Assembly (NCBI GenBank): GCA_046318595.1
Contig: JBKCTV010000056.1
Span: forward strand, 1-64,000
Length of the DNA: 64,000 nt
Direction of reading: 5' to 3'
From: DAITMV01 sp046318595
Lineage (GTDB): Bacteria; Pseudomonadota; Gammaproteobacteria; Burkholderiales; Burkholderiaceae_B
Numbering within the stretch: the first letter of the stretch is position 1; every line of letters begins with the position of its first letter. The notes beneath the pieces were generated by a model. The model was not told the origin of the DNA. It saw only the letters and a program-made list of their open reading frames with translations, and searched no databases. A program made the translations under genes and the position numbers. Shown one piece after another: positions 1-9,620 of this stretch.

Positions 1-165
1 GTCCTGGGAGTGGGGATGACGCATTCAGGCGCTGTTCGGGGGAGAAGGCAAGTCGGGCGAGTGCTGTTCGTTGGCGCACCCCTCAGCAGTCCGCGTGCCT
101 CCGCTGGAGCCCGCAGGCGTTGGTGAGCAGGGTTTGAAATAAAGGTATACTCCACCACCATATTC
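1..165. other. Window edge, tail of an upstream transcription unit
   Basis: No convincing reading frame lies here. The stretch is GC-rich and immediately precedes a strong terminator, so it is probably the 3' part of a transcript that starts outside the window. It ends in CTCCACCACCA (150-160), which resembles the CCA end of a tRNA-like RNA, but no matching 5' acceptor strand or T-loop was found. Its identity is unresolved. Confidence 0.25.
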
Positions 166-195
166 AAAGCCCAACCCTTCTCGGTTGGGCTTTTT
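166..195 (+). terminator. Rho-independent terminator
   Basis: An 11-bp perfect stem AAAGCCCAACC (166-176) / GGTTGGGCTTT (183-193) with a CTTCTC loop runs into TTTTT. It ends the transcript entering the window from the left, on the plus strand. Confidence 0.9.
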
Positions 196-339
196 CACAT
201 CTGGGCTTCCCCGGGCTGTGCGGGGTTTCAGTCGATTTTGCTTGTGCCATGCCCCTCCTGCATCCGAGCCGGTAACGCCCCCCCAAATCTCATACTCCGC
301 TCTCTCTTCTCACAAAACTTCTGCGAACACTGACGAAAT

Positions 340-389
340 GGCACACGCAGAACGCCTTATGCGGCAATGACTTATGCGTGTGCCGCATA
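340..389. repeat. Two overlapping, mutually exclusive inverted repeats
   Basis: GGCACACGCA (340-349) pairs with TGCGTGTGCC (375-384), and TATGCGGCA (358-366) pairs with TGCCGCATA (381-389). The two right arms share bases 381-384, so both stems cannot form together. A separate hairpin, TTGTGTG (431-437) / CACACAA (444-450), follows. The region lies between the upstream terminator and the efflux operon and next to a transposase scrap, so it could be regulatory or an IS leftover. Confidence 0.6.
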
Positions 390-466
390 CGAAGATTTTG
401 CGTTCGATTTGCTGAGGCAAACCATGTGGTTTGTGTGTTGTCGCACACAACGCATTGAGAAAATGC

Positions 467-550
467 CGGATCGAGAATCAGATGCGGCCGGTCGTGCTTG
501 AGCGCAAGAACTGGCTGTTTGCCGGTAGCCTGGGCAAACTATCGAATTGA
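467..550 (+). mobile_element. IS66-family transposase remnant (C-terminal fragment)
   Basis: One open frame reads RIENQMRPVVLERKNWLFAG and then SLGKLSN before a TGA at 548-550. This matches the conserved block near the C terminus of IS66 TnpC transposases, whose typical wording is N-R-x-E-N-x-(I/M)-R-P-x-x-L-G-R-K-N-W-L-F-A-G-S. Everything before it and the usual tail after it are missing, so it is a dead fragment. It marks a past insertion upstream of the efflux operon. No terminal repeats were recognised. Confidence 0.7.
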
Positions 551-661
551 TCGTAACTTCTAGATTTCCAGCGTAAGAAACGCCGTCGCCATCGGGTTAA
601 AGCGTCTTTGCTCTAGTATCCTTATTCTCCGCGCCTTTTTTGCCAATTTACCGGACCGCTT

Positions 662-1969
662 ATGTCATCGTCTCTGCCGCCATCCGCCACGCCCGTTCCT
701 GTCACTGCCCCGGCCCGTCCGCAGCGGCGGTTTTGGCTCGGCTTGGCACTCATCATCGTATTGGGAACGATTGCGTGGTTTACCTGGCAGCACTTCCACC
801 GCCGGCCCGACATGGCCGAATCAGCTTCGGTGCCAGCCGGCCCGGGAGGCCGCGGTGGCCGTTCGAAAACCCCGCCAGTGGTCGTCAAACCAGCCATCAT
901 CGGCACCATGGACCGACGTCTGACGGCGCTTGGCACAGTGACTGCGCGCAACACCGCCGTGGTCCGCGCACAGGTGTCCGGGCGGCTGGACAAAATTTTG
1001 TTTCAGGAAGGCCAGACCGTGCAAGCCGGTCAAGCGCTGGCACAAATCGATCCGCGCCAGTTTCAGGTGCAGCTCGATACCGCGAATGCCCAGCTGGCGC
1101 GCGATACCGCACAACTGCAAGCCGCCGAAGTCGACCTGACGCGTTATCGGACCTTGCTCACGCAAGACTCGATCGCCCGCCAGCAGGTCGATACGCAGGC
1201 CGCGCTGGTCGGGCAGCTCAAAGGCGCGGCCGCGGCCGACCGGGCGGCGATCCGGCAGGCGCAGTTGCAGATTCTTTATGCCCGGGTGCTGGCGCCGATC
1301 GGCGGTCGGGCCGGGTTGCGCCAGGTGGACCTCGGCAATGTGGTCGGGCCAAGCGACGTCAACGGCATCGTGGTCATTAACGAGGTCCGGCCGATCAATG
1401 TGATTTTCCCGCTGCCCCAGCAGCAGTTGGCGCAGGTGCTGCAACGGTTTCGCGCTGGCGAGGAAATCGCCGTCGAGGCGTGGGACGCCGACAATCAGAA
1501 GCAAATCGGGCGCGGCCGGCTAGTCAGCACCGACAATCAGGTCGACGTGAGCACGGGCACGGTCCGCTTAAAGGCCGAGTTCGCCAATGACGACGATCAA
1601 CTGTTTCCGAATCAGTTCGTCAATGTGCGGCTGACGGTCGAAACCTTGCGCGATGTCGTGCTGGTGCCGGCTGCGGCCGTGCAGCCGGGCGCCAAAGGGC
1701 CGATGGTCGCAGTGGTCGATGCCGAGCAGAAAGTGGTTCTCAAACCGATCCGTATCGGGCCTGGCGACGGCACGCAGACTGCCGTGCTCGCTGGCGTGCA
1801 GGCCGGCGAGCAGATCATCACAGATGGCTTGGACAAAATCCGCGCGGGCATGAAAGTGCAAGTCATGGCGCAGCACGAAACGCCGGTCGGCGACGATGGA
1901 CGACGCGGCAAGGGGCGCGGTGGCGAGCGCAACGGCAAGCCTGCGGGCGGACCGGCCGACCGCCCATGA
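662..1969 (+). CDS. mdtA: RND efflux membrane fusion protein, MdtA type
   Basis: Periplasmic adaptor of a tripartite multidrug pump, joining the inner-membrane RND pumps encoded next to the outer-membrane channel. The 435-residue product has a short cytoplasmic N terminus and one membrane anchor at about residues 24-42. A Gly-rich linker follows, then the biotinyl-lipoyl half motif (VVRAQVSGRLDKILFQEGQ), an alpha-helical hairpin rich in Ala and Gln at about 135-205, the second lipoyl half and beta-barrel domains. The C terminus is Gly/Arg-rich and probably disordered. It is the first gene of a four-gene operon and its stop overlaps the mdtB start (ATGA). A clear ribosome-binding site is not visible upstream of the ATG. 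Confidence 0.93.
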   Translation: MSSSLPPSATPVPVTAPARPQRRFWLGLALIIVLGTIAWFTWQHFHRRPDMAESASVPAGPGGRGGRSKTPPVVVKPAIIGTMDRRLTALGTVTARNTAVVRAQVSGRLDKILFQEGQTVQAGQALAQIDPRQFQVQLDTANAQLARDTAQLQAAEVDLTRYRTLLTQDSIARQQVDTQAALVGQLKGAAAADRAAIRQAQLQILYARVLAPIGGRAGLRQVDLGNVVGPSDVNGIVVINEVRPINVIFPLPQQQLAQVLQRFRAGEEIAVEAWDADNQKQIGRGRLVSTDNQVDVSTGTVRLKAEFANDDDQLFPNQFVNVRLTVETLRDVVLVPAAAVQPGAKGPMVAVVDAEQKVVLKPIRIGPGDGTQTAVLAGVQAGEQIITDGLDKIRAGMKVQVMAQHETPVGDDGRRGKGRGGERNGKPAGGPADRP

Positions 1970-4900
1970 ATCCATCGCGTCTGTTCATCGAGCGGCCAGT
2001 GGCGACCGTGCTGTGCATGCTGGCGATTCTGCTGATGGGCGCGCTCGGCTATCGGCAACTGCCGCTCGCAGCCCTCCCGCAGATCGATTATCCGACCATC
2101 CAGGTCAGCACGTCTTACCCGGGAGCCAGCCCCGACGTGGTGGCATCCACGATCACCGCGCCGCTCGAACGGCAGTTTGGGCAGATGCCGGGGCTGACGC
2201 AGATGTGGTCGGCGAGCGCTGGCGGCGGCTCGACCGTAACCTTGCGGTTCGACCTGGCGCTGCCGCTCGATACCGCCGAGCAGCAAGTGCAGGCCGCGAT
2301 CAACGCCGCAGCGACCTTGCTGCCGCGCGATCTGCCGCAGCCGCCGGTCTACAGCAAGGTCAACCCGGCCGACGCGCCGGTACTGACCCTCGCCCTGACC
2401 TCGCAAACATTGCCGCTGACGCAGCTGCGCGACCTGGCGGACACGCGCCTGGCACAGAAGATTTCCCAGTTACCTGGCGTCGGGCTAGTGACGCTAAACG
2501 GCGGTCAAAAGCCCGCTGTGCGGATCCAGGTCAACCCACGAGCCGCGGCGGCACGCGGTCTGTCGCTGGACGACATCCGCAATGCGATCACAGTGCAAAA
2601 CGTTTTTCAGGCCAAGGGCAGCTTCAATGGCCCCGAGCGGGCCTCGACCATCGACGCGAACGACCAGCTTCGCTCGGCCGCCGAGTATCGCAATCTGATA
2701 ATTGCTTATCGGAACGGCGCGCCGGTTCGGCTGACGGACATCGCCGGAGTGATCGATGGCGCAGAGAATGTGCGGCTGGCCGCCTGGGCCAACCGCGAAC
2801 CCGGTATCGTCTTGAACGTACAGCGCCAGCCTGGGGCGAACGTGATCGCGACCGTCGACCGGATACATCGGCTGCTGCCTGAGCTGCGCGCCAGCCTGCC
2901 CGGCGCCGCCAGCCTGGCGGTGCTGACCGACCGGACGGTGACGATTCGGAGTTCGGTGTTCGACGTGCAAATCGAGTTGCTGCTGGCGATTGCGCTGGTG
3001 GTGGCGGTGATCGCGGTGTTTTTACGCGACGGCCGGGCGACCTTCATACCGGCGGTCGCTGTGCCCTTATCCTTGGTCGGGACCTTCGCCTTCATGCATC
3101 TGGCCGGGTTTTCGATCAACAACTTAACTTTGATGGCTTTGACAATCGCGACCGGTTTCGTGGTCGACGACGCGATTGTCATGGTCGAAAACATCGCGCG
3201 CTACATCGAAGCGGGCGAGTCGCCGCTGGCGGCGGCGATCAAGGGGTCGGCGCAGATCGGCTTTACGATCATTTCGCTGACCGTGTCGCTGGTGGCAGTG
3301 CTGATTCCGTTGTTGTTCATGGGCGACGTGGTCGGCCGGCTGTTCCGCGAATTCGCGATCACCCTGGCGATCGCCATTCTGATCTCGGCGGTCGTCTCGC
3401 TGACGCTCACCCCGATGCTGGCGTCGCGCTGGCTGCGGGCACACGACCGGGCTCGGGAAGGGCGTTTGTCGCGCCGTATCGGCGGCGCCATCGACCGCAC
3501 GATTGCACTCTACGATCGTGCGCTGCTCTGGGTGTTCGCCCGGCAAGGCTTGGTGCTGCTGGTGGCGGCCGGCACACTAGTGCTGACCGCACTGCTGTAT
3601 TTGGTCGTGCCAAAAGGTTTCTTTCCACAGCAGGACACCGGCGCCATTCAACTGGTGAGCGAAGCGCCGCAGTCGATTTCGTTCACCGCCCTAGCGGCAC
3701 GCCAGCAAGCGCTGGCGGACCTGCTGCTGCAGGACCCGGCGGTCGAGAGCCTGTCGTCACTGATCGGGGTGGACGGCATCAACAGCACGCTGAACAGCGG
3801 TCGCATGCTGATCAACCTGAAGCCGCTCGCGAAGCGCGACCGCGCACCGGTCGTGATGGCCCGTCTGCAACGGCTCGCCGCGCAAGCGCCAGGACTGCAA
3901 GTGTATTTGCAACCCATGCAAGACCTGACCATCGAAGACCGCCCGAGCCGCACGCAGTATCAGTTCACGCTCGACAGCCCAAAGGCGGCCGACCTGAGCG
4001 ACGGCGTGCCGCGCCTGGTCGACCGGCTGCGCAGGCTGCCGCAGGTCGTCGATGTCGCCACCGATTTTCAAAACGCCGGCCTGCAGGCCTATGTCCACGT
4101 CAACCGCGACGCGGCGGCGCGACTGGGCATTTCGATGGCAACCATCGACAGCGCCTTGTATAACGCGTTTGGCCAGCGGCTGATCTCGACGATTTTCACC
4201 CAGTCCAGCCAATATCGGGTCGTACTGGAAGCCGCGCCGCCATTTCAAAACGGTCTGGACGCGCTATCGCACATCGCCGTGACCGCCGCCGATGGTATGC
4301 AGGTGCCGTTGGCTAACTTTGCGACCATCAGCGAACGCCGCACGCCGCTCGTGTCGAACCGGCTCGATCAGTTCCCGGCCGCGACCATTTCGTTCAACCT
4401 GGCGCCGGGCGTCGCGCTGGGCGACGCAGTCGATGCCATCAAAGCCGCCGAGCGCGAACTCGGCCTGCCAGCGTCGCTGCGCACCGGCTTTCAAGGCGCC
4501 GCCGCCGCTTTTGAGGGCGCCTTGGCGAATCAGTTGCTGCTGATCGTTGCGGCGATCGCAACCATGTATATCGTACTCGGCGTGTTGTACGAAAGTTTCA
4601 TTCATCCCGTGACGATTTTATCGACGCTGCCGTCGGCCGGCATCGGCGCACTGCTCGCGCTGCTGGTCAGCGGCGGAGAACTGGGCGTGATCGCGATCAT
4701 CGGCATCGTGCTCCTGATCGGCATCGTCAAGAAAAACGCGATCATGATGATCGACTTCGCACTCGACGCTGAACGCCACCAAGGGCTGAGCCCGCGCGAT
4801 GCGATTCACCAGGCCTGTCTCTTGCGGTTTCGGCCGATTCTGATGACCACGCTCGCCGCGCTGCTGGGCGCGTTGCCGCTGATGCTCGGCACGGGGATGG

Positions 4901-5052
4901 GCGCCGAGCTGCGCCAGCCACTCGGCATCTGCATGGTCGGCGGCCTGGTCATGAGCCAGCTGCTGACCTTGTTCACGACGCCGGTGGTCTACCTGGCGTT
5001 CGACCGTCTGAAACGCCGCTGGCATGGCAAGTCGGCGCGGCAGGGCGCATGA
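1966..5052 (+). CDS. mdtB: RND multidrug efflux permease, MdtB type
   Basis: Proton-driven inner-membrane transporter of the HAE1 family, 1028 residues, which is the normal size. It has an N-terminal membrane helix, a large periplasmic pore/docking region, a six-helix block, a second periplasmic loop and a final helix block. The proton-relay aspartate pair is visible in GFVVDDAIVMVEN and the conserved lysine in GIVKKNAIM. It overlaps mdtA by 4 bp and is followed 10 bp later by a second permease gene. In Enterobacteria, MdtB and MdtC form a mixed trimer; the same is inferred here from the tandem arrangement. Confidence 0.95.
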   Translation: MNPSRLFIERPVATVLCMLAILLMGALGYRQLPLAALPQIDYPTIQVSTSYPGASPDVVASTITAPLERQFGQMPGLTQMWSASAGGGSTVTLRFDLALPLDTAEQQVQAAINAAATLLPRDLPQPPVYSKVNPADAPVLTLALTSQTLPLTQLRDLADTRLAQKISQLPGVGLVTLNGGQKPAVRIQVNPRAAAARGLSLDDIRNAITVQNVFQAKGSFNGPERASTIDANDQLRSAAEYRNLIIAYRNGAPVRLTDIAGVIDGAENVRLAAWANREPGIVLNVQRQPGANVIATVDRIHRLLPELRASLPGAASLAVLTDRTVTIRSSVFDVQIELLLAIALVVAVIAVFLRDGRATFIPAVAVPLSLVGTFAFMHLAGFSINNLTLMALTIATGFVVDDAIVMVENIARYIEAGESPLAAAIKGSAQIGFTIISLTVSLVAVLIPLLFMGDVVGRLFREFAITLAIAILISAVVSLTLTPMLASRWLRAHDRAREGRLSRRIGGAIDRTIALYDRALLWVFARQGLVLLVAAGTLVLTALLYLVVPKGFFPQQDTGAIQLVSEAPQSISFTALAARQQALADLLLQDPAVESLSSLIGVDGINSTLNSGRMLINLKPLAKRDRAPVVMARLQRLAAQAPGLQVYLQPMQDLTIEDRPSRTQYQFTLDSPKAADLSDGVPRLVDRLRRLPQVVDVATDFQNAGLQAYVHVNRDAAARLGISMATIDSALYNAFGQRLISTIFTQSSQYRVVLEAAPPFQNGLDALSHIAVTAADGMQVPLANFATISERRTPLVSNRLDQFPAATISFNLAPGVALGDAVDAIKAAERELGLPASLRTGFQGAAAAFEGALANQLLLIVAAIATMYIVLGVLYESFIHPVTILSTLPSAGIGALLALLVSGGELGVIAIIGIVLLIGIVKKNAIMMIDFALDAERHQGLSPRDAIHQACLLRFRPILMTTLAALLGALPLMLGTGMGAELRQPLGICMVGGLVMSQLLTLFTTPVVYLAFDRLKRRWHGKSARQGA

Positions 5053-5062
5053 CGGACGCCCC

Positions 5063-8000
5063 ATGAACCCTTCGCGCGTTTTCATCCGCCGGCCGGTCGC
5101 CACGGTCCTGCTGACGCTCGGGCTGTTTTTGCTGGGCCTGTTTGCGTTCATCGAGCTGCCGGTGGCGCCCTTGCCGCAGGTCGATTTCCCGACCATCAGC
5201 GTATCGGCCAGCCTGCCGGGTGCCAGCGCCGAAACGATGGCGGCGACCGTCGCCACGCCGCTCGAACGCGCCCTGGGCTCGATCGCCGACGTTTCTGAAA
5301 TGACCTCGTCCAGCTCGCTCGGTTCGACACGCGTCACCTTGCAGTTCAACCTGTCGCGTAATATCGACGGCGCCGCGCGCGAGGTGCAGGCCGCGATCAA
5401 CGCAGCCCGCGCCACCTTGCCGAGCAGCCTGCCGCGCAATCCGACCTACCGCAAAATCAACCCGGCCGACCAGCCCATCGTCATCGTCGCACTGACCTCC
5501 GACCGCCACGACCGCGCGCAACTGTACGACCTGGCCTCAACGCTCATGGCGCAGCGCATCGCCCAGCTCAGCGGCGTCGGCAACGTCGACATCGGCGGCG
5601 GTGCGGCGCCGGCGGTACGCGTCCGGCTGAACCTCGCAGCGCTGAATCAAATGGGCCTGTCGCTCGAAGCCGTGCGCACGGCGATCGGTGCGGCGAACCT
5701 CCGCGCGCCGGTCGGCAGCCTCGACGACGGCACGCGCAGCTGGCTGATCGCCACCAACGATCAATTGCAAAACGCCGAGGATTACCGCTCGCTAATCCTG
5801 CGCTGGCAAAACGGCACAACCGTGCGGCTCGCCGACATCGCCGACGTTGCCGATCTCCAGCAGGACATCTACAACCTCGGCCTGGCAAACGGCAAACCAG
5901 CGGTCTTGCTGCAAGTGCAGCGGCAGCCGGGCGCCAATATCCTGGACACGGTCGAGGCAGTCAAAGCGCAGCTGCCGGGCCTACAAGCCGCGCTGCCGCC
6001 GGGCATCGAGGCGCGCGTCGTGCTCGAACGCACGCCGTCGATCAAGGCGTCGTTACGCGACGTGGAACGCTCGCTGCTGCTGTCGGTCGTGCTGGTGGTG
6101 GGCGTCGTGTTCGTTTTCCTGCGCAACGCGCGCGCCACCCTCATCCCGCTGGTCGCCGTGCCGGTGTCGCTGGTCGGCACGTTCGCCATCATGTACCTGC
6201 TCGGGTATACGCTGAACATTTTGTCCTTGATGGCCCTGACGGTGGCAACCGGCTTCGTCGTCGACGACGCTGTGGTCGTGCTGGAAAACGGCATGCGGCA
6301 CATCGAACGCGGGCAATCGCCCCTCAAGGCAGCATTGCGCGGGGCGCGCGAAGTCGGGTTCACGGTGTTGTCGATGAGTTTGTCCCTGGTCGTCGTTTTT
6401 CTGCCGATCATCGCGCTGGGTGGTATCGTCGGGCGATTCTTCCGCGAGTTCGCAATCACTTTGTCGGTGGCGGTGCTGATTTCGATGCTCGTGTCGCTGA
6501 CCACCACGCCGATGATGTGCGCGTATCTGCTCAGGCGCAAAGCCGCGCCGTTGCCGGCCGGTCGGCCGGGCTGGACCGACCGCGCACTGACCGGTCTGCA
6601 GAACGGCTACCGCCGCTCGCTCGACTGGGCATTGCGGCATACGCGCATCATGATGGCGATTTTTTTTCTGACCATCGCAGCCAACGTCTGGCTGTACGTG
6701 ATCGTGCCGAAAGGTTTCTTTCCGGACCAGGACGTCGGCATCTTGGTGGGCGGTCTGCAGGCCGATCAAAGCAGCTCCTTCGAGTCGGTCAGCGGCAAAC
6801 TACAGCGGGCGGTGGCGATCATCGGCCGCGACCCGGCGGTACAAAACGTCATGGCGTTCACCGGGGGCTCACGCGCCAGTGGCGGGTCGATGTTCGTCGT
6901 CCTGAAACCGCTCGACGAGCGCAAAACCCCGGCGGCTGCGGTCATCAACCGCCTGCGTCCCAAGCTCGCCCGCGTCGCGGGTGCCAGCGTCTACCTGCAA
7001 TCGGCCAGCGACATCCGCCTGGGCGGGCGGCCGAGCGACGCCGCTTATCAATACACCCTGCAGTCCGACGACCTGCAACTGCTGCGGCAATGGGAGCCGA
7101 CCATCCGCGCCGCCTTGTCACAGAGCAAAGCGCTCACCGACGTCAACACCGACACACAGGAAAAAGGCGCCCAGACCCGCCTGACCATCGACCGCGACGC
7201 CTTGGCGCGGCTCGGCCTGAGCATGCATCTGGTGGACGCCACTTTGAACGACGCTTTCGGCCAGCGACAGGTTTCGAACATTTACAAAGACATCAACCAA
7301 TACACGGTCGTCATGGAAGCCGCGCCGCAGTATCTCACCGGTCCGCAGGCGCTGGCGCACATTACACTGGTGACGGCCGCCGGCAAAATCGTGCCGCTGT
7401 CGGCGATCGCCCGCTGGGAAGCGACGCGAATACCTTTGTCGGTAAACCACGAAGGCGGTTTCGCCGCCTCAACCGTGTCCTTCAACCTGGCCGAGGGCGT
7501 CTCGCTCGGCCAGGCCACCGACGCGATCAACGACGCTCTGGCACGGATCGGTGTGCCCAGCAATATCAAAACCGGCTTCGGTGGCAACGCCGGAGCCTTC
7601 GAGGACACACTCAAACAGCAGCCGATCATGATTCTCGCCGCCGTGTTGGCGATCTATATCCTGCTCGGTATTTTGTACGAAAGCGCGCTCCACCCTCTGA
7701 CGATTCTGTCCACCTTGCCATCAGCCGGGCTCGGGGCCTTGTTGGCGCTGCAGGCCTTCGGCAGCGAATTCAGCATCATCGCCATGATCGGCGTGATCTT
7801 GCTGGTCGGCATCGTCCAGAAAAACGCGATCATGCTGATCGATGTCGCCATCGATGCCGAACGGCGGCAGGGCTTGAGCCCGCTCGAATCGATCCGCCAT
7901 GCGTGCGAACTGCGGCTGCGGCCAATCCTGATGACGACCGTCGCGGCACTGTTCGGCGCGTTGCCCCTGGCGCTGGGCACCGGCAATGGCGCGGAAATGC

Positions 8001-8131
8001 GCCAGCCGCTGGGGATAGCGATCGTCGGCGGCCTGCTCGTCAGCCAGTTGATTACTTTGTACACGACGCCGGTGGTGTATCTGGTGCTGGACCGCTGGCG
8101 GCGGTTAACGATGAGACGAACTCAACGATGA
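5063..8131 (+). CDS. mdtC: RND multidrug efflux permease, MdtC type
   Basis: Second HAE1-family permease, 1022 residues from the ATG at 5063. The open frame extends upstream to 5024, but that part overlaps mdtB, and the MNPSRVFIRRPVATVLL start matches the family. Key features are the Asp pair in GFVVDDAVVVLEN, a conserved Lys in GIVQKNAIMLIDVAIDAE and the PKGFFPDQDVG motif before the second periplasmic loop. It is a paralogue of the preceding MdtB-like gene and probably its partner in a heterotrimer. Its TGA overlaps the ATG of the next gene. Confidence 0.94.
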   Translation: MNPSRVFIRRPVATVLLTLGLFLLGLFAFIELPVAPLPQVDFPTISVSASLPGASAETMAATVATPLERALGSIADVSEMTSSSSLGSTRVTLQFNLSRNIDGAAREVQAAINAARATLPSSLPRNPTYRKINPADQPIVIVALTSDRHDRAQLYDLASTLMAQRIAQLSGVGNVDIGGGAAPAVRVRLNLAALNQMGLSLEAVRTAIGAANLRAPVGSLDDGTRSWLIATNDQLQNAEDYRSLILRWQNGTTVRLADIADVADLQQDIYNLGLANGKPAVLLQVQRQPGANILDTVEAVKAQLPGLQAALPPGIEARVVLERTPSIKASLRDVERSLLLSVVLVVGVVFVFLRNARATLIPLVAVPVSLVGTFAIMYLLGYTLNILSLMALTVATGFVVDDAVVVLENGMRHIERGQSPLKAALRGAREVGFTVLSMSLSLVVVFLPIIALGGIVGRFFREFAITLSVAVLISMLVSLTTTPMMCAYLLRRKAAPLPAGRPGWTDRALTGLQNGYRRSLDWALRHTRIMMAIFFLTIAANVWLYVIVPKGFFPDQDVGILVGGLQADQSSSFESVSGKLQRAVAIIGRDPAVQNVMAFTGGSRASGGSMFVVLKPLDERKTPAAAVINRLRPKLARVAGASVYLQSASDIRLGGRPSDAAYQYTLQSDDLQLLRQWEPTIRAALSQSKALTDVNTDTQEKGAQTRLTIDRDALARLGLSMHLVDATLNDAFGQRQVSNIYKDINQYTVVMEAAPQYLTGPQALAHITLVTAAGKIVPLSAIARWEATRIPLSVNHEGGFAASTVSFNLAEGVSLGQATDAINDALARIGVPSNIKTGFGGNAGAFEDTLKQQPIMILAAVLAIYILLGILYESALHPLTILSTLPSAGLGALLALQAFGSEFSIIAMIGVILLVGIVQKNAIMLIDVAIDAERRQGLSPLESIRHACELRLRPILMTTVAALFGALPLALGTGNGAEMRQPLGIAIVGGLLVSQLITLYTTPVVYLVLDRWRRLTMRRTQR

Positions 8132-9573
8132 ACACTTTTCGATTCCTTGCGGCGCTCTCGGCCGTCGCGCTCACGCTGGGCGGCTGTTCGCTCGCACCGC
8201 TTTACCGGACACCCGACGCCGCCATGCCCGCACAGTTCAAGGAAGCTCCGCCCGGCTGGACCATGGCCCGACCGACGGACGAGCAAGGGCGTGGCGCGTG
8301 GTGGCAAGCCGTTTCCGATCCGGAGCTGGACCGTTTGCTGGTCCGGTTGGACGACGCCAACCAGAATCTGAAAGTCGCCGAAGCCCGCTGGCGGCAGGCA
8401 AGTGCGCTGGGTCGGCAATACCGCGCCGCCTTATTACCGACGGTTACCGCGCAGCTCGGCGCGGCGCGCAGCGGCGGGGCGGTCAGCGCAACGGCGGGCA
8501 GTTCTTCGGCCATAAACCGCAGCTTCACCGGCAGCCTGAACGCCGCCTGGGACACCGACCTCTGGGGCCGCTTACGTAATCAATCGGCGGCGCAGGACGC
8601 CGCGATCGCCGCCAGCGCCGCCGATGTCGCCAACGCCCGTCTTAGCTTGCAGGGCGAGTTGGTGGCGAATTATCTCGCGCTGCGGGTGGCTGACGCCCAA
8701 CGGCAGCTGCTCGACGACATCGCCACGGCGTATGCCGGCAGTCTGCAGATCGTCCGTAACCGCTATGCGGTAGGCGTCGCCAGTCGTGCGGATGTCGCGC
8801 AGGCCGAAAGCCAGTGGTTCAACGCGCGCGCCCAGGCGGAGGATACAGCGGTCAACCGCGCCCAGCTCGAACATGCAATTGCCGTGCTGATCGGCGAAGC
8901 GCCGACGATGTTCGGCCTGGCACCCTGGCCACCAGAAGGCAGTATCAAGCTGACAAGCTCGGCGGCGCTGACCGTACCGGCCGCCCTGCCGTCGACCTTG
9001 CTGCAGCGCCGCCCCGACATCGCTGCCGCCGAACGCCGCCTGGCCGCAGCGAACGCCGCGACTGGTACCGCGCGCGCCGCGCTGTTTCCGGCGCTGACCC
9101 TGTCGGCCGGCGAAACGGCACGCGGCCGCAACCTCGCCGAGCTGTTCAGCCTGTCCAACACAGCCTGGTCGCTGGGCACGGCCCTGGCGACGACAGTGTT
9201 CGACTTCGGGGCGCGGCGGGCAGGCGTCGAGCAGGCCACCGCGAATTACGACGCATCGCTGGCGACCTACCGCCAGACCGTGCTTGATGCGCTGTTGAGC
9301 GTCGAGGACCAACTGGCCGCGTTACGCATTCTCGATCAGGAAATCGCGCTGCAAACCGAAGCGACGCGAGCAGCGGGCGAAGCCGTGGCATTCACCAATA
9401 ATCAATATAAAGCCGGAACGGTTCCGTTCTTGAATGTGTTAACGGCCCAGGCCGCCGATCAAGCGGCGCGTCGCACTTTGCTGACGCTCAACGGTCGTAG
9501 GCTCACCGCCACCGTGCTGTTGATTCAAGCCCTGGGAGGTGGGTGGGAAGGCCTGGAGGCCGCCACGCCATGA
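8128..9573 (+). CDS. Outer-membrane efflux channel lipoprotein, NodT/OprM family
   Basis: TolC-like outer-membrane factor completing the MdtABC-type pump. The 481-residue product begins with a signal peptide and lipobox (LGGC, Cys20), followed by SLAPLYRTPDAAMPAQF, typical of this family. Two repeated OEP helix-barrel halves follow, with conserved blocks such as AAWDTDLWGRLRNQ and RRPDIAAAERRLAAANA. The ATG at 8128 overlaps the mdtC stop; the longer open frame starting at 6517 is antisense-like shadow inside mdtC and was discarded. E. coli mdtABC borrows TolC, whereas here the channel is encoded in the operon, as in many beta- and gammaproteobacteria. Confidence 0.94.
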   Translation: MNTFRFLAALSAVALTLGGCSLAPLYRTPDAAMPAQFKEAPPGWTMARPTDEQGRGAWWQAVSDPELDRLLVRLDDANQNLKVAEARWRQASALGRQYRAALLPTVTAQLGAARSGGAVSATAGSSSAINRSFTGSLNAAWDTDLWGRLRNQSAAQDAAIAASAADVANARLSLQGELVANYLALRVADAQRQLLDDIATAYAGSLQIVRNRYAVGVASRADVAQAESQWFNARAQAEDTAVNRAQLEHAIAVLIGEAPTMFGLAPWPPEGSIKLTSSAALTVPAALPSTLLQRRPDIAAAERRLAAANAATGTARAALFPALTLSAGETARGRNLAELFSLSNTAWSLGTALATTVFDFGARRAGVEQATANYDASLATYRQTVLDALLSVEDQLAALRILDQEIALQTEATRAAGEAVAFTNNQYKAGTVPFLNVLTAQAADQAARRTLLTLNGRRLTATVLLIQALGGGWEGLEAATP

Positions 9574-9598
9574 GAGAGGCACAAGCACGCGCTCGGCC

Positions 9599-9620
9599 CG
9601 CGTGCTCAGTCGAGCACGCG
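9599..9620. repeat. Hairpin between convergent genes
   Basis: Perfect 9-bp stem CGCGTGCTC (9599-9607) / GAGCACGCG (9612-9620) with loop AGTC. It sits at the junction of the channel gene and the convergent XRE gene, whose stop codon is inside the stem. There is no T-tract on either side, so terminator function is uncertain. Confidence 0.5.

Noticed and set aside
1..165. tmRNA, 6S RNA or tRNA gene
   Set aside because: The CCACCACCA end and a GTTGGTGAGCA word are suggestive, but no paired acceptor strand, T-loop, tag peptide or 6S closing stem could be found.
6517..8127. Long plus-strand frame running through mdtC into the channel gene
   Set aside because: It is an out-of-frame shadow of mdtC, rich in Arg, Gly and His with no domain; the real gene starts at 8128 with a lipobox.
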